The notes beneath the pieces are model-generated. The model worked only from the letters and a program-made list of their open reading frames with translations, searched no databases and was not told where the DNA came from. A DNA stretch of 27,900 nt. It comes from JBBSDV01 sp038240335. Lineage in GTDB: Bacteria; Chloroflexota; Dehalococcoidia; DSTF01; JACRBR01. The position numbers and the translations under genes are program-made. Shown piece by piece: positions 16,839-25,202 of the stretch. The stretch covers positions 1-27,900 of the forward strand of contig JBBSDV010000014.1 in NCBI GenBank assembly GCA_038240335.1, in the 5' to 3' direction. Positions within the stretch are counted from its first letter, which is position 1. Each line of letters starts with the position of its first letter.

Positions 16839-17270
16839 CTACGCGACAGGCGGCGCCGATTGCATCGCTTCATCCCGGGGGCTGTGCAGGCCGACGACGT
16901 TGCCGTCGGGGTCGTCGACGATCGCGTAGCGCGACCCCCAGAACGCATCAATCGGCGCGAGATGCGCGCGGTAGCCGGCATCCGTGAGTTCGCGAAAGAT
17001 ATCGTCGACAGCGGCACGCGATGGAAACGAGAACTGGAGCGAGTTCAGGCTCGGCCCAACCGGTTCTTGCCAGCCCGGGTCGTAGCCGCGCGTCATTGCC
17101 GCTGTTCCAAGCTCGATGAACGCTCCCCCCGGCGTTTCGCCGCGTCTGAAATTGTCGCCGTACGACTCGATGGCGACGCCGAGGCGACGATAGAACGCCG
17201 ATGACGCCTCGATGTCGCGGACGAAGAGATAGACGCCTATAAATGGCGGATGCGCGGTGTCCATATCGTC
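16839..17270 (-). CDS. Glyoxalase/bleomycin-resistance fold (VOC) protein
   Basis: From ATG 17270 (AGGA upstream) it has 143 residues with two VOC modules. The first is VYLFVRDIEASSAFYRRLGV ... AFIELG; the second is LQFSFPSRAAVDDIFRELTDAGYRA ... YAIVDDPDGNVVGLHSP. The second usually ends in a metal-binding Glu (NxxEL) but has Gly here (NVVGLHSP), so the metal site is probably altered. A sensitive role such as binding a small toxin or an isomerase activity cannot be assigned. It converges on the amidohydrolase gene and is divergent from the beta-lactamase-family gene, with 146 bp between starts. Confidence 0.85.
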   Translation of the reverse strand, partial: DDMDTAHPPFIGVYLFVRDIEASSAFYRRLGVAIESYGDNFRRGETPGGAFIELGTAAMTRGYDPGWQEPVGPSLNSLQFSFPSRAAVDDIFRELTDAGYRAHLAPIDAFWGSRYAIVDDPDGNVVGLHSPRDEAMQSAPPVA

Positions 17271-17416
17271 ACGTCCTTCCGAAAGCCACGTCGGCGCTCG
17301 ATCCCTGGATCGCCATTGTGGATCATCTGACATATGCCGGCCAGACGGCCGGCGGACGTTCTCGAAGGACGAAAGGCGCTAGAATCCGGCACAAACTGCG
17401 ACGGCGAGGAGGCGAC

Positions 17417-18886
17417 GTGACGTTTACTGAGCAGGACATGGATCGAGTGCGCGCGGCGGCAATCGAGGTGATCGGGAAGCATCACCTGCCGGGGATCGCG
17501 ATCGCCGTTATGCATGGCGACGACGTCGTGTACAGCGAGGGTTTCGGATACGCCAACATCGAGTCGGGCGAGCCGCTGCGGCCGGAGCGAGGACAGCGGA
17601 TCGCATCGATCACGAAAACGATGGTGGGGCTAAGCACGATGGCGCTCGTCGACGAGGGGCGGCTCTCGCTCGACGATCGTGTCGTCGATCACTTGCCGGA
17701 CGTCGCGTTCGACGGCCCGGGCGACGAGATCCGCATCAGGCATTTGCTCACGCATACATCGGGAATCGGCGAAGCGCCGACAAAGGAAGCGCTGATCGAA
17801 ACGGTGAATCCCAACCCCGGTGAACGCAAGCAACCGGGCGAATTCACGACGCTATACCCGAACGGCATCGCCGTCGAGGCAATACCGGGCACGAAGTGGG
17901 CGTATGCGAATAACGGCTTCGCGCTCCTCGGCGAGATTCTTGTGCGGGCCGAGAACACCACGCTGCACGACATCCTGACACGGCGCATCTTCGCGCCACT
18001 TGGCATGAATGACACGCATTGCCTCGACACGAAGCATCCCGCGCTGACGACGGGGTACCACCGGCCGGTGACCGAAGACAACCGCGAGCTCTTCGCGCGC
18101 CAGGGCATCCCGATTCGTGATGAACCGCTGGTCGACGGGCACAATATTCGCGGGGCATACAGTAACGAATTCAACCGGGGGATGCTCGCCGCGGGCGCCG
18201 TGCAATCCACGCTGCCCGACATGGCGCGCTATGCCACCGCATTGCTACGGGGCGGCGCCGGCATCGTTCGACCGGAGACGTTCGATGCGATGATCGGGCC
18301 GCAATGGTGTCCGGACGACCGGCTCGAGAGCTGGGGGCTGTCCTTCGCGCGGGCGCCGAAGTTCGGGCGTAGGACGTTCGGCCACGGCGGGGCTTACTTC
18401 GGGGGCTGGAACTCGAACCTGACCGTGATTCCGGACGAGAACGTTGCCGTCGTGATGCACGCGAACGTCATGCTCGACTCGCCCGCGCCGGCCTTCAATC
18501 GGATGCTGCGAGCGGTACTCGATGCGCCGATGCCAAGACTGCCGTCAATCGAGACGACCGAGGAGCAGCTCGCGGCGTTCCCGGGCGTGTACGAGTGCAC
18601 ACCGGGAAGCCTGACGAATTTCCGGCCGAGCACGCGCATCGGGCGGATCCAGATCACTCGCGACCGGGATGGGCTGGTGCTTCGTTCGAGGCGAGGCGAT
18701 TGGAAAGCGGGCTTGCACCTACGGGCGGCAGATGACGCTGATCCGAACTTCGTCGCGATACAGGCGGAAGGCGGGCTGCCAGCGTATTTCGCCGCGACGC
18801 GAGGCGAGGACGGACGGGTGTCGGCGCTGCGGTTCGATGAACTGAACTATATGGTGCGCAACGACAACATCGAGCCGTGGGCGTGA
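17417..18886 (+). CDS. Serine beta-lactamase-fold hydrolase (class C / D-aminopeptidase-like)
   Basis: The GTG at 17417 (GGAGG four to five bases before) gives 489 residues. The SxxK motif is S64-I-T-K67, the YxN motif Y163-A-N165, and a HGG-type motif lies in FGHGGAYFGGW. These mark a penicillin-binding-protein-like serine hydrolase. No signal peptide is evident, so it may be cytoplasmic. That favours an esterase or peptidase role (for example a D-amino-acid peptidase or an EstB-like esterase) over a secreted beta-lactamase. A C-terminal beta-rich domain (about 385-489) begins after FPGVYE, as in many such enzymes. Its neighbour 0.6 kb upstream is a D-aminoacylase-like enzyme. A shared role in D-amino-acid compounds is possible but unproven. 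Confidence 0.9.
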   Translation: MTFTEQDMDRVRAAAIEVIGKHHLPGIAIAVMHGDDVVYSEGFGYANIESGEPLRPERGQRIASITKTMVGLSTMALVDEGRLSLDDRVVDHLPDVAFDGPGDEIRIRHLLTHTSGIGEAPTKEALIETVNPNPGERKQPGEFTTLYPNGIAVEAIPGTKWAYANNGFALLGEILVRAENTTLHDILTRRIFAPLGMNDTHCLDTKHPALTTGYHRPVTEDNRELFARQGIPIRDEPLVDGHNIRGAYSNEFNRGMLAAGAVQSTLPDMARYATALLRGGAGIVRPETFDAMIGPQWCPDDRLESWGLSFARAPKFGRRTFGHGGAYFGGWNSNLTVIPDENVAVVMHANVMLDSPAPAFNRMLRAVLDAPMPRLPSIETTEEQLAAFPGVYECTPGSLTNFRPSTRIGRIQITRDRDGLVLRSRRGDWKAGLHLRAADDADPNFVAIQAEGGLPAYFAATRGEDGRVSALRFDELNYMVRNDNIEPWA

Positions 18887-18905
18887 TCGTCGCGCTGGTT
18901 CGCGA

Positions 18906-18985
18906 AGTTCGTTGCAGGTGCGAGGGCCGGCGAAGTTCTTAGGCTGTGGATTCTAGTTCGTGCTGCGTAGTTCGCAGTTCAGTTC
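18906..18985. repeat. AGTTC repeat tract 2
   Basis: AGTTC occurs six times in 80 bp (starts 18906, 18934, 18955, 18969, 18976, 18981); the last stretch keeps a 7-base phase (18955, 18969, 18976). The tract lies between the beta-lactamase-family stop and the ASCH-like start and ends close to the ribosome site of the latter. Confidence 0.6.
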
Positions 18986-19001
18986 CCCATGGAGCGTCGC
19001 G

Positions 19002-19304
19002 ATGCTGACATTCCGGGCGCAAGACCGCGAGCGCGTGACTCGCGGCGAGATCACCGTTTCGTTCCGACTCTGGAAGTCGGCGCGCGTGAAGGCGGGAAAG
19101 AGCTACACGACGCCAATCGGCACGATCGAGGTCGAGGACGTGCAAGTCATTCCCGCAGCGCTGGTCTCGGAGGACGATGTTGCGCCTTCCGGCTGTCCGG
19201 ACGTCGCGTCCATCTGGGAGCTCGCCGGCGACCACACGAAGGCGCACGTCGGGCCGGACACGCTGCTTTATCGCGTTCAGTTCCGGTGCGTTCCCTCGCT
19301 GTAA
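19002..19304 (+). CDS. ASCH-domain-like small protein
   Basis: The 100-residue product starts MLTFRAQDRERVTRGEITVSFRLWKSARVKAGKSY and continues with IGTIEVEDVQVIPAALVSEDDV. These are the pattern of the beta-barrel ASCH fold, thought to bind RNA or nucleotides. GGAG lies seven bases before this ATG; the frame extends upstream, but those residues look unrelated. It is alone in the local plus-strand run and faces a small membrane-protein gene. Some ASCH proteins hydrolyse N4-acetylcytidine, but there is no evidence here for an activity. Confidence 0.6.
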   Translation: MLTFRAQDRERVTRGEITVSFRLWKSARVKAGKSYTTPIGTIEVEDVQVIPAALVSEDDVAPSGCPDVASIWELAGDHTKAHVGPDTLLYRVQFRCVPSL

Positions 19305-19493
19305 TTATCACGTTTTACCCCAGCGCTCACCACGAGCCTCAAACGTCCTCCCGAGGCGACGTATGCGCCAGCCCCCGGCGCAGACGCGTTCGCGATCCGA
19401 GCAGCGACCTGTTTGGCCGCGCGGCCGCGGGCGCGGCGCTCTCGCCACTCCGGCGGACTCTACTCCCGCTTGTTTCGCGCCTGCGTCAACTGC

Positions 19494-19535
19494 GACTTCC
19501 GGTTCTAACTTCCCACTTTCAACGTCGAACTTCCA
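19494..19535. repeat. 7-bp periodic repeat tract 3 (complement of GGAAGT-type units)
   Basis: Units ACTTCCC (19508), ACTTTCA (19515), ACGTCGA (19522) and ACTTCCA (19529) follow a 7-base period, with ACTTCC also at 19495. The complement reads GGAAGTT and TTGAAAGT, so it is similar in kind to the AGTTC tracts elsewhere. It ends two bases before the stop of the next minus-strand gene. The rest of 19305-19493 shows no gene. Confidence 0.55.
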
Positions 19536-19536
19536 G

Positions 19537-19899
19537 CTAGGTCGATGGCCCCGCAGGTAGGACAATTTTGTCGTCCCCGATGCCGATCCGAAATTCGGCG
19601 TCGACGAGCGTCTTATACTCGACGCGCTCGGAGAAGATCTCACGACCAGTTGCGTCGGCGACGTGAAAGCTCTGTGGAAACTTCTCGCGCACCGCGAATA
19701 CGGTGCCTGACTTGCCGGCTGGAACCTCGGCGGTCTGCCCATCGTCGAGCGTGAGCACGACGGCATCGGTGCGCAGGTTGACGACGACGAGGCCGCGCTG
19801 CTTGCCAGCGACGCCGCCGAAGACGAGCCATAACACGAGCCCCAGGATTATCAGCACGAACACGGCCATGCCGCCGATGAGCGGAAGCCACCTAGGCAC
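19537..19899 (-). CDS. Small single-pass membrane protein, unknown function
   Basis: From a GTG at 19899 (GGAG eight bases upstream) it codes for 120 residues. A strong hydrophobic segment (about 6-28, MAVFVLIILGLVLWLVF) leads to a beta-rich soluble domain (LVVVNLRTDAVVLTLDDGQTAEVPAG). The domain may lie outside the membrane. I recognise no family. It follows the SDR gene by 48 bp on the same strand and may be read from the thiolase-SDR operon. Confidence 0.7.
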   Translation of the reverse strand: MPRWLPLIGGMAVFVLIILGLVLWLVFGGVAGKQRGLVVVNLRTDAVVLTLDDGQTAEVPAGKSGTVFAVREKFPQSFHVADATGREIFSERVEYKTLVDAEFRIGIGDDKIVLPAGPST

Positions 19900-19947
19900 C
19901 GGTGAAGCTCCGTGGCCCGGCTACGCCGCCTTCACATGCGCGATTAG

Positions 19948-20745
19948 TCATCCGGAAGACGCTCCTCTTGAGGTTCGAAACAGCGCAGGCAGGTCGGGAT
20001 AGCGCATGAGGGATGCGCCGCCATCGGCGTGAAACACCTGACCGGTGACGAACGACGAGGCATCGGAGGCGAGAAACAGCGCCATGCCGGTAAGGTCGTC
20101 CGTTTGACCAACGCGGCCGAGTGGGGTTTCGGCGACGATCGCCTCACCGATGCCGGGAAGCTTCATCCACGCGGTCATGCGCGTATCGATCGCGCCAGGG
20201 CTGATCGCGTTGACGCGGATCCCGAACTCGCCGAGCTCGAGCGCGGCAACTTCCGTCATCATGTTGACGGCGGCTTTCGAGCCGCAGTAGGCGGCCATCG
20301 ACTTCGCCGGCATGCTGCCGCTGAGGGAGGAGATGTTGATGATCGAGCCGCGACCGCGCTGCCGCATGGCGCGCGATTCGTGCTTCATGCATGCGAGGAC
20401 GCCGAGCACGTTCGTGCGCCAGATTTGTTCTGCGACGGCGAGGTCGGCATTCCGGACGAGCGATGGCGCGCCGCCGGTGCCGGCGGCGTTGACCGCGACA
20501 TCGAGACCGCCGTACTGCTCGACGGCAGCGGCGACGGCCACGGTGATGTCGCGTTCGACCTCGACATCGGCGCGCTGCGTGCGTCCGCGATCGCCGAGTT
20601 CGGTCTCGAGGGATGCGAGGGCAGCCTCATCGCGGCCACAAGCGACGACGCTCGCACCGGCGTCGGCGAATGCGAGCGCGATCGCTCGTCCGATGCCGTG
20701 CGAGGCACCGGTCACGAGCGCGGTCTTTCCGTCGAGGACTCCCAT
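19948..20745 (-). CDS. Classical short-chain dehydrogenase/reductase
   Basis: The 265-residue enzyme (ATG at 20745 with AGGAG seven bases before; an ATG two codons earlier overlaps that site) has the classical SDR motifs. They are TGASHGIG (12-19) for NAD(P), N112 in TNVLG, S140, and Y153-x-x-x-K157 (YCGSK). A GRDEAAL after beta-2 suggests NADP preference by the Arg at 38, but this is not decisive. It ends LFRTSRGASSG. It lies 15 bp after the thiolase-like gene, so these two work together, probably in beta-oxidation-like or ketone metabolism. Confidence 0.93.
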   Translation of the reverse strand: MGVLDGKTALVTGASHGIGRAIALAFADAGASVVACGRDEAALASLETELGDRGRTQRADVEVERDITVAVAAAVEQYGGLDVAVNAAGTGGAPSLVRNADLAVAEQIWRTNVLGVLACMKHESRAMRQRGRGSIINISSLSGSMPAKSMAAYCGSKAAVNMMTEVAALELGEFGIRVNAISPGAIDTRMTAWMKLPGIGEAIVAETPLGRVGQTDDLTGMALFLASDASSFVTGQVFHADGGASLMRYPDLPALFRTSRGASSG

Positions 20746-20760
20746 TGTCATGCTCCTGAA

Positions 20761-22257
20761 CTATGCCGGCACGAAGAGGTTCGTCTCGCCGCCAGCGGCG
20801 CGGCTGACGACACCGGTCGTGCCGATCATCTCGTGCGTCGTCATCGCCTCGAGCGTGCGACCGGCCGGCGTGTTCGCGATGAAGCGGCGCGCGTCGCCCG
20901 TGCGGCCGATGACGATGCCGCGTTCCGGGACGCCGTCGCGGTCGAAGAGCACGGTGTAGGTCTCGATCGTCGCATCGCCGGCCGGTTCGGCGACGACCTC
21001 GGGCGCCGGTTCGGCATCGATGGCCGCCTGATCAGCGTTAGGATCCGTTCGCCGCCACCCGTCCATCGACGGCGTTGTCGAGTAGATGCCGGTTGCGTGC
21101 TTGGTGAGATACCAGCCGTTTGCCGTCACGAGCCCGAGAGTGCCGCGATCGGTGCGAAGGCGCTCGGCCATGGCAGCGATGCTGTGCATGACGTAGTTGT
21201 TGCCGGGGCCGCCGAAATATGGCAGGCCACCCGTTACCGTCAGCGGGCGCGGATCGTTGGGCCTGATCCCGAGCATGTCGCGTGTGATCTCGACCGCCGA
21301 CGGGAAGCAGCTGTACAGGTCGAAGTGCGTGATGTCATCGATCGTGGCACCGGCCATACCGAGTGCACGCGCACCGGACGCCCGTATGGCGGGCGAGGTG
21401 TGGTAGTGGACGCGGTCGCTGACGTACCAGTGGTCGGTAGCATCGCCGCAGCCGCGGACGTACACCCAGCGCTCTTCGGGGATGCGAAGCCGGCGGGCTT
21501 CAGCGACGCTGGTCATCAGCAGCGCGGCGCCCTGATCGACGTCGATGATCGCATTCATGTATTTGGTGTACGGGTAGCCGATGTAGCGATTGACGGCGCT
21601 CGGGGTCGCGATCTCGCGCGCAGACTTTGCGTCACGGAACCATGCGTGCTCGTTGGCAGAGGCTACGCTGGAGAAAGGAGCAAACAACTCGCCGAGAGTG
21701 CTGCGGTGGTCATCGACGCTGCGACCGTAGTGCGCGCGCAGGGCGTTCTCGAACAGCGGGTAGACCTGCGTCGGAAGGGCGGCGCCGTGCGTGGCCTCGG
21801 TTGCCGTGACGCCGGAACGCGGATCGCCGACGTCGGCGACCGGCGTGCCGCGCGGGGTCCAGCCGAGATCGACCTGCTTCGTGCGAGCGCGCCGCGCGGA
21901 GTACATCGCCTCGGCGCCGGCAATGAGGACGAGCTTCAACTCGCCATCGTGGATGCGCTCGGCGGCTTCGTTGACCTGCCCTTGCGGTGTGTTGCCTCCA
22001 ATGTGCGTGTATAGCTGCTCGCGGGGCGCGACGGCCAGTGCTTGCGCGAGGTCGTGCGCGGGTGCGCGCGAGGGCCACGACATGATGTTGACGACGCGGA
22101 TCGAATCGAGGGCGTGAAGCAGATCGCCGGCGTGCGCATCGACCTCGGCCAGACGCGCGGCGTCGGCCATGAGCGCGAGTGGCTCGCGCGGGCGTTCGGT
22201 CTCGGGGCGCTGCGTGACCTGCCCGACGCCGACGATGATCGGCAGATTCTCGTCCAT
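20761..22257 (-). CDS. Thiolase-like protein (acetyl-CoA acetyltransferase/SCP2-thiolase-type), nucleophile not seen
   Basis: From ATG 22257 (AAAGG before it) the protein has 498 residues; the frame upstream to 22374 is open but not thiolase-like. It starts NLPIIVGVGQVTQRPE and has the thiolase core signs (LVLIAGAEAMYSAR, the region where thiolases have GGxExMS; DLYSCFPSAVEITRD). It also has the C-terminal GGLPYFGGPGNNYVMHSI. The canonical N-terminal nucleophile region (NxxCSSG) reads IGGNTPQG, so the classic Cys is absent. A C-terminal domain (about 420-498) with RGIVIGRTGDARRFIA looks like the beta-barrel extension found in many such proteins. This subfamily is usually annotated acetyl-CoA acetyltransferase, but the activity may be different. 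It is followed by the SDR gene after 15 bp. Confidence 0.88.
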   Translation of the reverse strand: MDENLPIIVGVGQVTQRPETERPREPLALMADAARLAEVDAHAGDLLHALDSIRVVNIMSWPSRAPAHDLAQALAVAPREQLYTHIGGNTPQGQVNEAAERIHDGELKLVLIAGAEAMYSARRARTKQVDLGWTPRGTPVADVGDPRSGVTATEATHGAALPTQVYPLFENALRAHYGRSVDDHRSTLGELFAPFSSVASANEHAWFRDAKSAREIATPSAVNRYIGYPYTKYMNAIIDVDQGAALLMTSVAEARRLRIPEERWVYVRGCGDATDHWYVSDRVHYHTSPAIRASGARALGMAGATIDDITHFDLYSCFPSAVEITRDMLGIRPNDPRPLTVTGGLPYFGGPGNNYVMHSIAAMAERLRTDRGTLGLVTANGWYLTKHATGIYSTTPSMDGWRRTDPNADQAAIDAEPAPEVVAEPAGDATIETYTVLFDRDGVPERGIVIGRTGDARRFIANTPAGRTLEAMTTHEMIGTTGVVSRAAGGETNLFVPA

Positions 22258-22426
22258 ACGGCCTTTCGTCTGACTGCGGAGGAGCCGCCGGAGTGCGTCG
22301 CAGTCGAGACAAGCAAACATCGCCGGCGTTCGAAGGGCAAGCATGGCGGGGAGAGGGCGCTTCGACCTCTGCACAATCGCGCCTTTCCCGGTTGCCGAGT
22401 GAGGACGCTGGCGTTACCGTACGGGC

Positions 22427-22747
22427 ATGATGATTGCCACGACGAACGACCTTGCGGGATACGAAATCACAGAGGTGCTCGGCGAAGTCTTCGGACTCAC
22501 GGTGCGATCGCGGAACGCGGTCTCACAGCTCGGCTCGCAGATCAGCTCCATGTTCGGCGGCGAGGTGAAGGGGATGACGCAGGCGCTCGTCGACAGCCGC
22601 AACCAGGTGATCGAGCGGATGGTAGCGGAGGCGGAGACGAAAGGCGGCAACGCTATCGTCGCGATGCGGTTCGACACCTCGGAGATCGGCTCGACGTGGA
22701 CGGAGATCTGCGCCTATGGCACGGCGGTCAAGGTACGGAAGGTGTAG
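22427..22747 (+). CDS. YbjQ/UPF0145 family (heavy-metal-binding-domain-like) protein
   Basis: The 106 residues fit the YbjQ family. Typical pieces are IATTNDLAGYEITEVLGEVFGLTVRSRN, then a long helix with MTQALVDSRNQVIERMVAEAETKGGNAIVAMRFDT and the terminal SEIGSTWTEICAYGTAVKV. Family members form pentamers; function is not established, and the old label heavy-metal binding is not well supported. An ATG two residues in is an equally possible start, and no clear ribosome site is visible. It is monocistronic, divergent from the thiolase gene and facing the DinB-like gene. Confidence 0.92.
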   Translation: MMIATTNDLAGYEITEVLGEVFGLTVRSRNAVSQLGSQISSMFGGEVKGMTQALVDSRNQVIERMVAEAETKGGNAIVAMRFDTSEIGSTWTEICAYGTAVKVRKV

Positions 22748-22827
22748 GTCGACGTCACGCTGCGCTTGTCCCGCGCCCTAGTCAGGTTCGCCGATCCGTC
22801 CGCAAATCTGATTGTGATCGTCCGCCG

Positions 22828-23406
22828 CTACGATCCCTTCATCGCGGTCTGATAGCTGGTGACGAAGGGGTTGGCGAGCCATGCCGCCAACTCGGGGTCC
22901 GCAGCGCGTTCGGGTAGGGCCTTGAGCATGTCGGCGGCGTGGATCGGGTCGTGCTGCGTCCAGCCTACGAGGAACGCCTTAAGCGGAAAGTCCGCCGAGC
23001 CGCGCTTGGGGTCGCTGAAGTGCATGTTGCGGTCGATCTGCTCGTCCGTCATCCGCTGCAGTGTTTCGATCAAGCGGGCGCGGTTCACCGCCGCTTCGTC
23101 GAAGACGCGCTGCATCGAGCAATCGCGGCGCTCGGCGACCTGCTCGTTGTTCCATTCGTCCAGGTCGAACGGGTCGCCGGTAGCGGTCTGCTTCATGTTG
23201 ATCTGACCACCCTCGATCACGCTCTCGAGATAGCGGACAAGCGTTGTATCGAGCGTGGCGAGGTGAGCGGCGAAATCCTTCACGACCCACGTGCTGTCGG
23301 GGACGGCACGCATCGCCTCTTCGTCGGAGAGCGACATGCAGAAGGCGCGAAAGCGCTCGCGGTTCTCCGTGATTGCAGTGATCACTTGTTGCATTGTTTC
23401 GCTCAC
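22828..23406 (-). CDS. DinB-like / mycothiol-dependent-enzyme-like four-helix protein
   Basis: The 192-residue product resembles the DinB/YfiT four-helix bundle. The first helix carries ENRERFRAFCMSLSDEE, the conserved W-V-V-K-D-F-A-A-H48-L-A-T-L-D region follows, and the C-terminal helix has H152 and H156 (WTQHDPIHAADML). The three His match the metal triad of the fold. Members include mycothiol or bacillithiol transferases and damage-induced proteins. It starts with GTG and overlaps the MOSC stop by four bases (GTGA), so the two are translationally coupled. This pairing may reflect a shared role, but the substrate cannot be inferred. Confidence 0.82.
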   Translation of the reverse strand: MSETMQQVITAITENRERFRAFCMSLSDEEAMRAVPDSTWVVKDFAAHLATLDTTLVRYLESVIEGGQINMKQTATGDPFDLDEWNNEQVAERRDCSMQRVFDEAAVNRARLIETLQRMTDEQIDRNMHFSDPKRGSADFPLKAFLVGWTQHDPIHAADMLKALPERAADPELAAWLANPFVTSYQTAMKGS

Positions 23407-24179
23407 GATTGCATCTCCTCCGGCACAAGTGGTCGTACGATGTCGCCGACGGCCACGTTGCCCGCCTGCTCGACCGTTCCGTAGACGCCGAAGTTCGCTT
23501 CCTTCGGCTGATCCGTGCGATAGGCCATGATCATGCGCAGCGTATCGAGGTCGCGCTCGCCAGTCTCGGGATTGTGCGTGATCATGACGCAGCGCGGGTC
23601 GCGCAGATGCACGTGGACGCGCGCTTCATTGCCAATCGTAACGGACGCGCCGACCCAGTCATCCTCCTCGTGCGCCTTTGTACCGCTGACATACAGATTG
23701 GGACGGAAGCGCCTTTGTTCGATCGCGGGGGCGCCGGCGCTGATACGCAGCGCTTCGACGCTCGCGGCCGAACAGATGGAGACGGGCAGCGCGTCGAACG
23801 CGTTGCCGATCGCGCGGACGAGCCTCAGCGGCGTGCCGGCGAACTTTGTCAGCGCTTCAGACCAGCCGCCGGTCACGGCGAGGCCGGCGCAATCGCGGAC
23901 GCCGAAGAAGCGCGCGGAGACCGGGTCGCCGTCACGGGGAGCATCCTCAACGACGGTGCCGTCCGGGAACTCGATGCGAAGGACTTCGGGATCGAGCGTG
24001 TACGCGGCGTTCACCTGCGTGAGCGACGCGACCTCGCGTTGCGTGACGAGGCGATCGCGGTCACTGACGAGAAAGAACCGGCGATCCTCAAGGATGCCGT
24101 TGGCGCCGAGATGTGCGTGTTGGAGCGAACGCAGCGCGAGCGACTTTACGGGTGAGATGTAGATTGCTTCGATGCGCAT
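23403..24179 (-). CDS. MOSC-domain protein with N-terminal MOSC beta-barrel
   Basis: Counting from ATG 24179 (GGAGG eight bases before; the open frame extends further but unrelated), it has 258 residues. It begins with the MOSC N-domain motif MRIEAIYISPVKSLAL. The MOSC core (about 115-258) contains RFRPNLYVSG (157-166) and R196-C197 (DPRCVMITHNPETGERD). Such proteins belong to the MOSC/mARC-like group that binds the molybdenum cofactor and carries out N-hydroxylated-compound reduction or sulphur transfer. There is no ferredoxin-like C-terminal domain. It forms a two-gene unit with the DinB-like protein and is divergent from the second SDR gene (171 bp between starts). Confidence 0.92.
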   Translation of the reverse strand: MRIEAIYISPVKSLALRSLQHAHLGANGILEDRRFFLVSDRDRLVTQREVASLTQVNAAYTLDPEVLRIEFPDGTVVEDAPRDGDPVSARFFGVRDCAGLAVTGGWSEALTKFAGTPLRLVRAIGNAFDALPVSICSAASVEALRISAGAPAIEQRRFRPNLYVSGTKAHEEDDWVGASVTIGNEARVHVHLRDPRCVMITHNPETGERDLDTLRMIMAYRTDQPKEANFGVYGTVEQAGNVAVGDIVRPLVPEEMQS

Positions 24180-24350
24180 TTGCCCGGCCTCCGCTCGATT
24201 CTCCGTGGCGGCGGTGGCGGACGCAAGGTGCTGGTCGCTGGGGGCCGAGGATGGGAGGGCGGTGCGTGGTCGGTCGGTGTCTGGTTGGATGTAATCGCCG
24301 GATCGATGATGCTGCATCGGGAACCACGGACTGCATGAGGAGATGATGCA

Positions 24351-25202
24351 ATGGGGAAGCTGGATGGTAAGGTCGTCGTCGTTACGGGCACGAGCCGCGG
24401 CATCGGCGCCGAGATCGCGCGCATGTTCGCTATGGAGGGCGGCAAGATCGTCTGTGCCGCGCGGACGCTGCACGAGGGCGAACACCAGTACGAGGGTTCA
24501 CTCGACAAGACCGTCGGTGATATCCGTGCCGCTGGTGGCGAGGCGACACCGGTCGCCGTCGACATTTCGGAGCCGGACGAATGCGAGAAGCTGATCCGGA
24601 CGGCGCGGGAGACATACGGGCCTGTCGACGTGCTGGTCAACAACGCCGCGCTGACGTACTTCCTGCCGGTGAAGGACTACCCGCTCAACAAGTGGCTGCG
24701 GTCGTGGGCGGTGAACTTCCACGCGCCGTTCATCCTCAGCAAGCTCGTGCTCGGCGACATGGTGCCGCGAGGCAGCGGGGCGATCGTCAACATTTCGTCG
24801 GGCGCGGCGATTGGACCGGGCCGCGGGCCATACACGGCCAACATGCTGCCCGGCGGCACGTGCTACGGATCGGAGAAGGCGGCGCTCGAGCGGTTCACGC
24901 AGGGGCTAGCCGCCGAGGTGTACGGCAATGGCATCTCCGTAACGTGCTTTTCGCCGTCACAGGTGGTGCCGACTCCGGGGACGGTGCATCACCGGCTCGT
25001 GAAGGGGCTCGATGACCCGCGCGGCGAGCCGACGGAGATCATGGCGAAGGCGGCGCTGCTACTGGCGACGGAGCCGCTCGAAAACGTGAGCGGCCGCGTT
25101 ACGTATAGCCAGCAGATCCTCAAGGAATTCGGCTGGATCGAGGACGGACAGGGGATCGGCGTGGACGCCGCGTGGCCGGGGACAGGCTACAGCCAGATCT
25201 AG
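24351..25202 (+). CDS. Short-chain dehydrogenase/reductase with atypical active-site spacing
   Basis: The 283-residue protein has TGTSRGIG (12-19), a long insert after beta-2 (ARTLHEGEHQYEGSLDKT), NNAA (97-100), N122, S150 and Y172-x-x-x-K176 (YGSEK). The Ser-to-Tyr distance of 22 residues is larger than the usual 12-13, with an insertion AIGPGRGPYTANMLPGG between. This is found in some SDR lineages with a HSDL2-like long loop. The C-terminus is SGRVTYSQQILKEFGWI. GAGGAG lies eight bases before the ATG. It is divergent from the MOSC/DinB-like unit. The substrate is not known. Confidence 0.9.
   Translation: MGKLDGKVVVVTGTSRGIGAEIARMFAMEGGKIVCAARTLHEGEHQYEGSLDKTVGDIRAAGGEATPVAVDISEPDECEKLIRTARETYGPVDVLVNNAALTYFLPVKDYPLNKWLRSWAVNFHAPFILSKLVLGDMVPRGSGAIVNISSGAAIGPGRGPYTANMLPGGTCYGSEKAALERFTQGLAAEVYGNGISVTCFSPSQVVPTPGTVHHRLVKGLDDPRGEPTEIMAKAALLLATEPLENVSGRVTYSQQILKEFGWIEDGQGIGVDAAWPGTGYSQI

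Noticed and set aside
20029..22014. 661-codon open frame on the plus strand
   Set aside because: It is antisense to the SDR and thiolase-like genes, has no recognisable domain, and is an effect of high GC content.
22258..22374. N-terminal extension of the thiolase-like gene
   Set aside because: The residues are Arg-rich without thiolase likeness; ATG 22257 has a ribosome site.
24180..24485. N-terminal extension of the MOSC gene
   Set aside because: It is open but MOSC homology starts at MRIEAIYISP with a GGAGG before it, and the extension covers the start of the divergent SDR gene.
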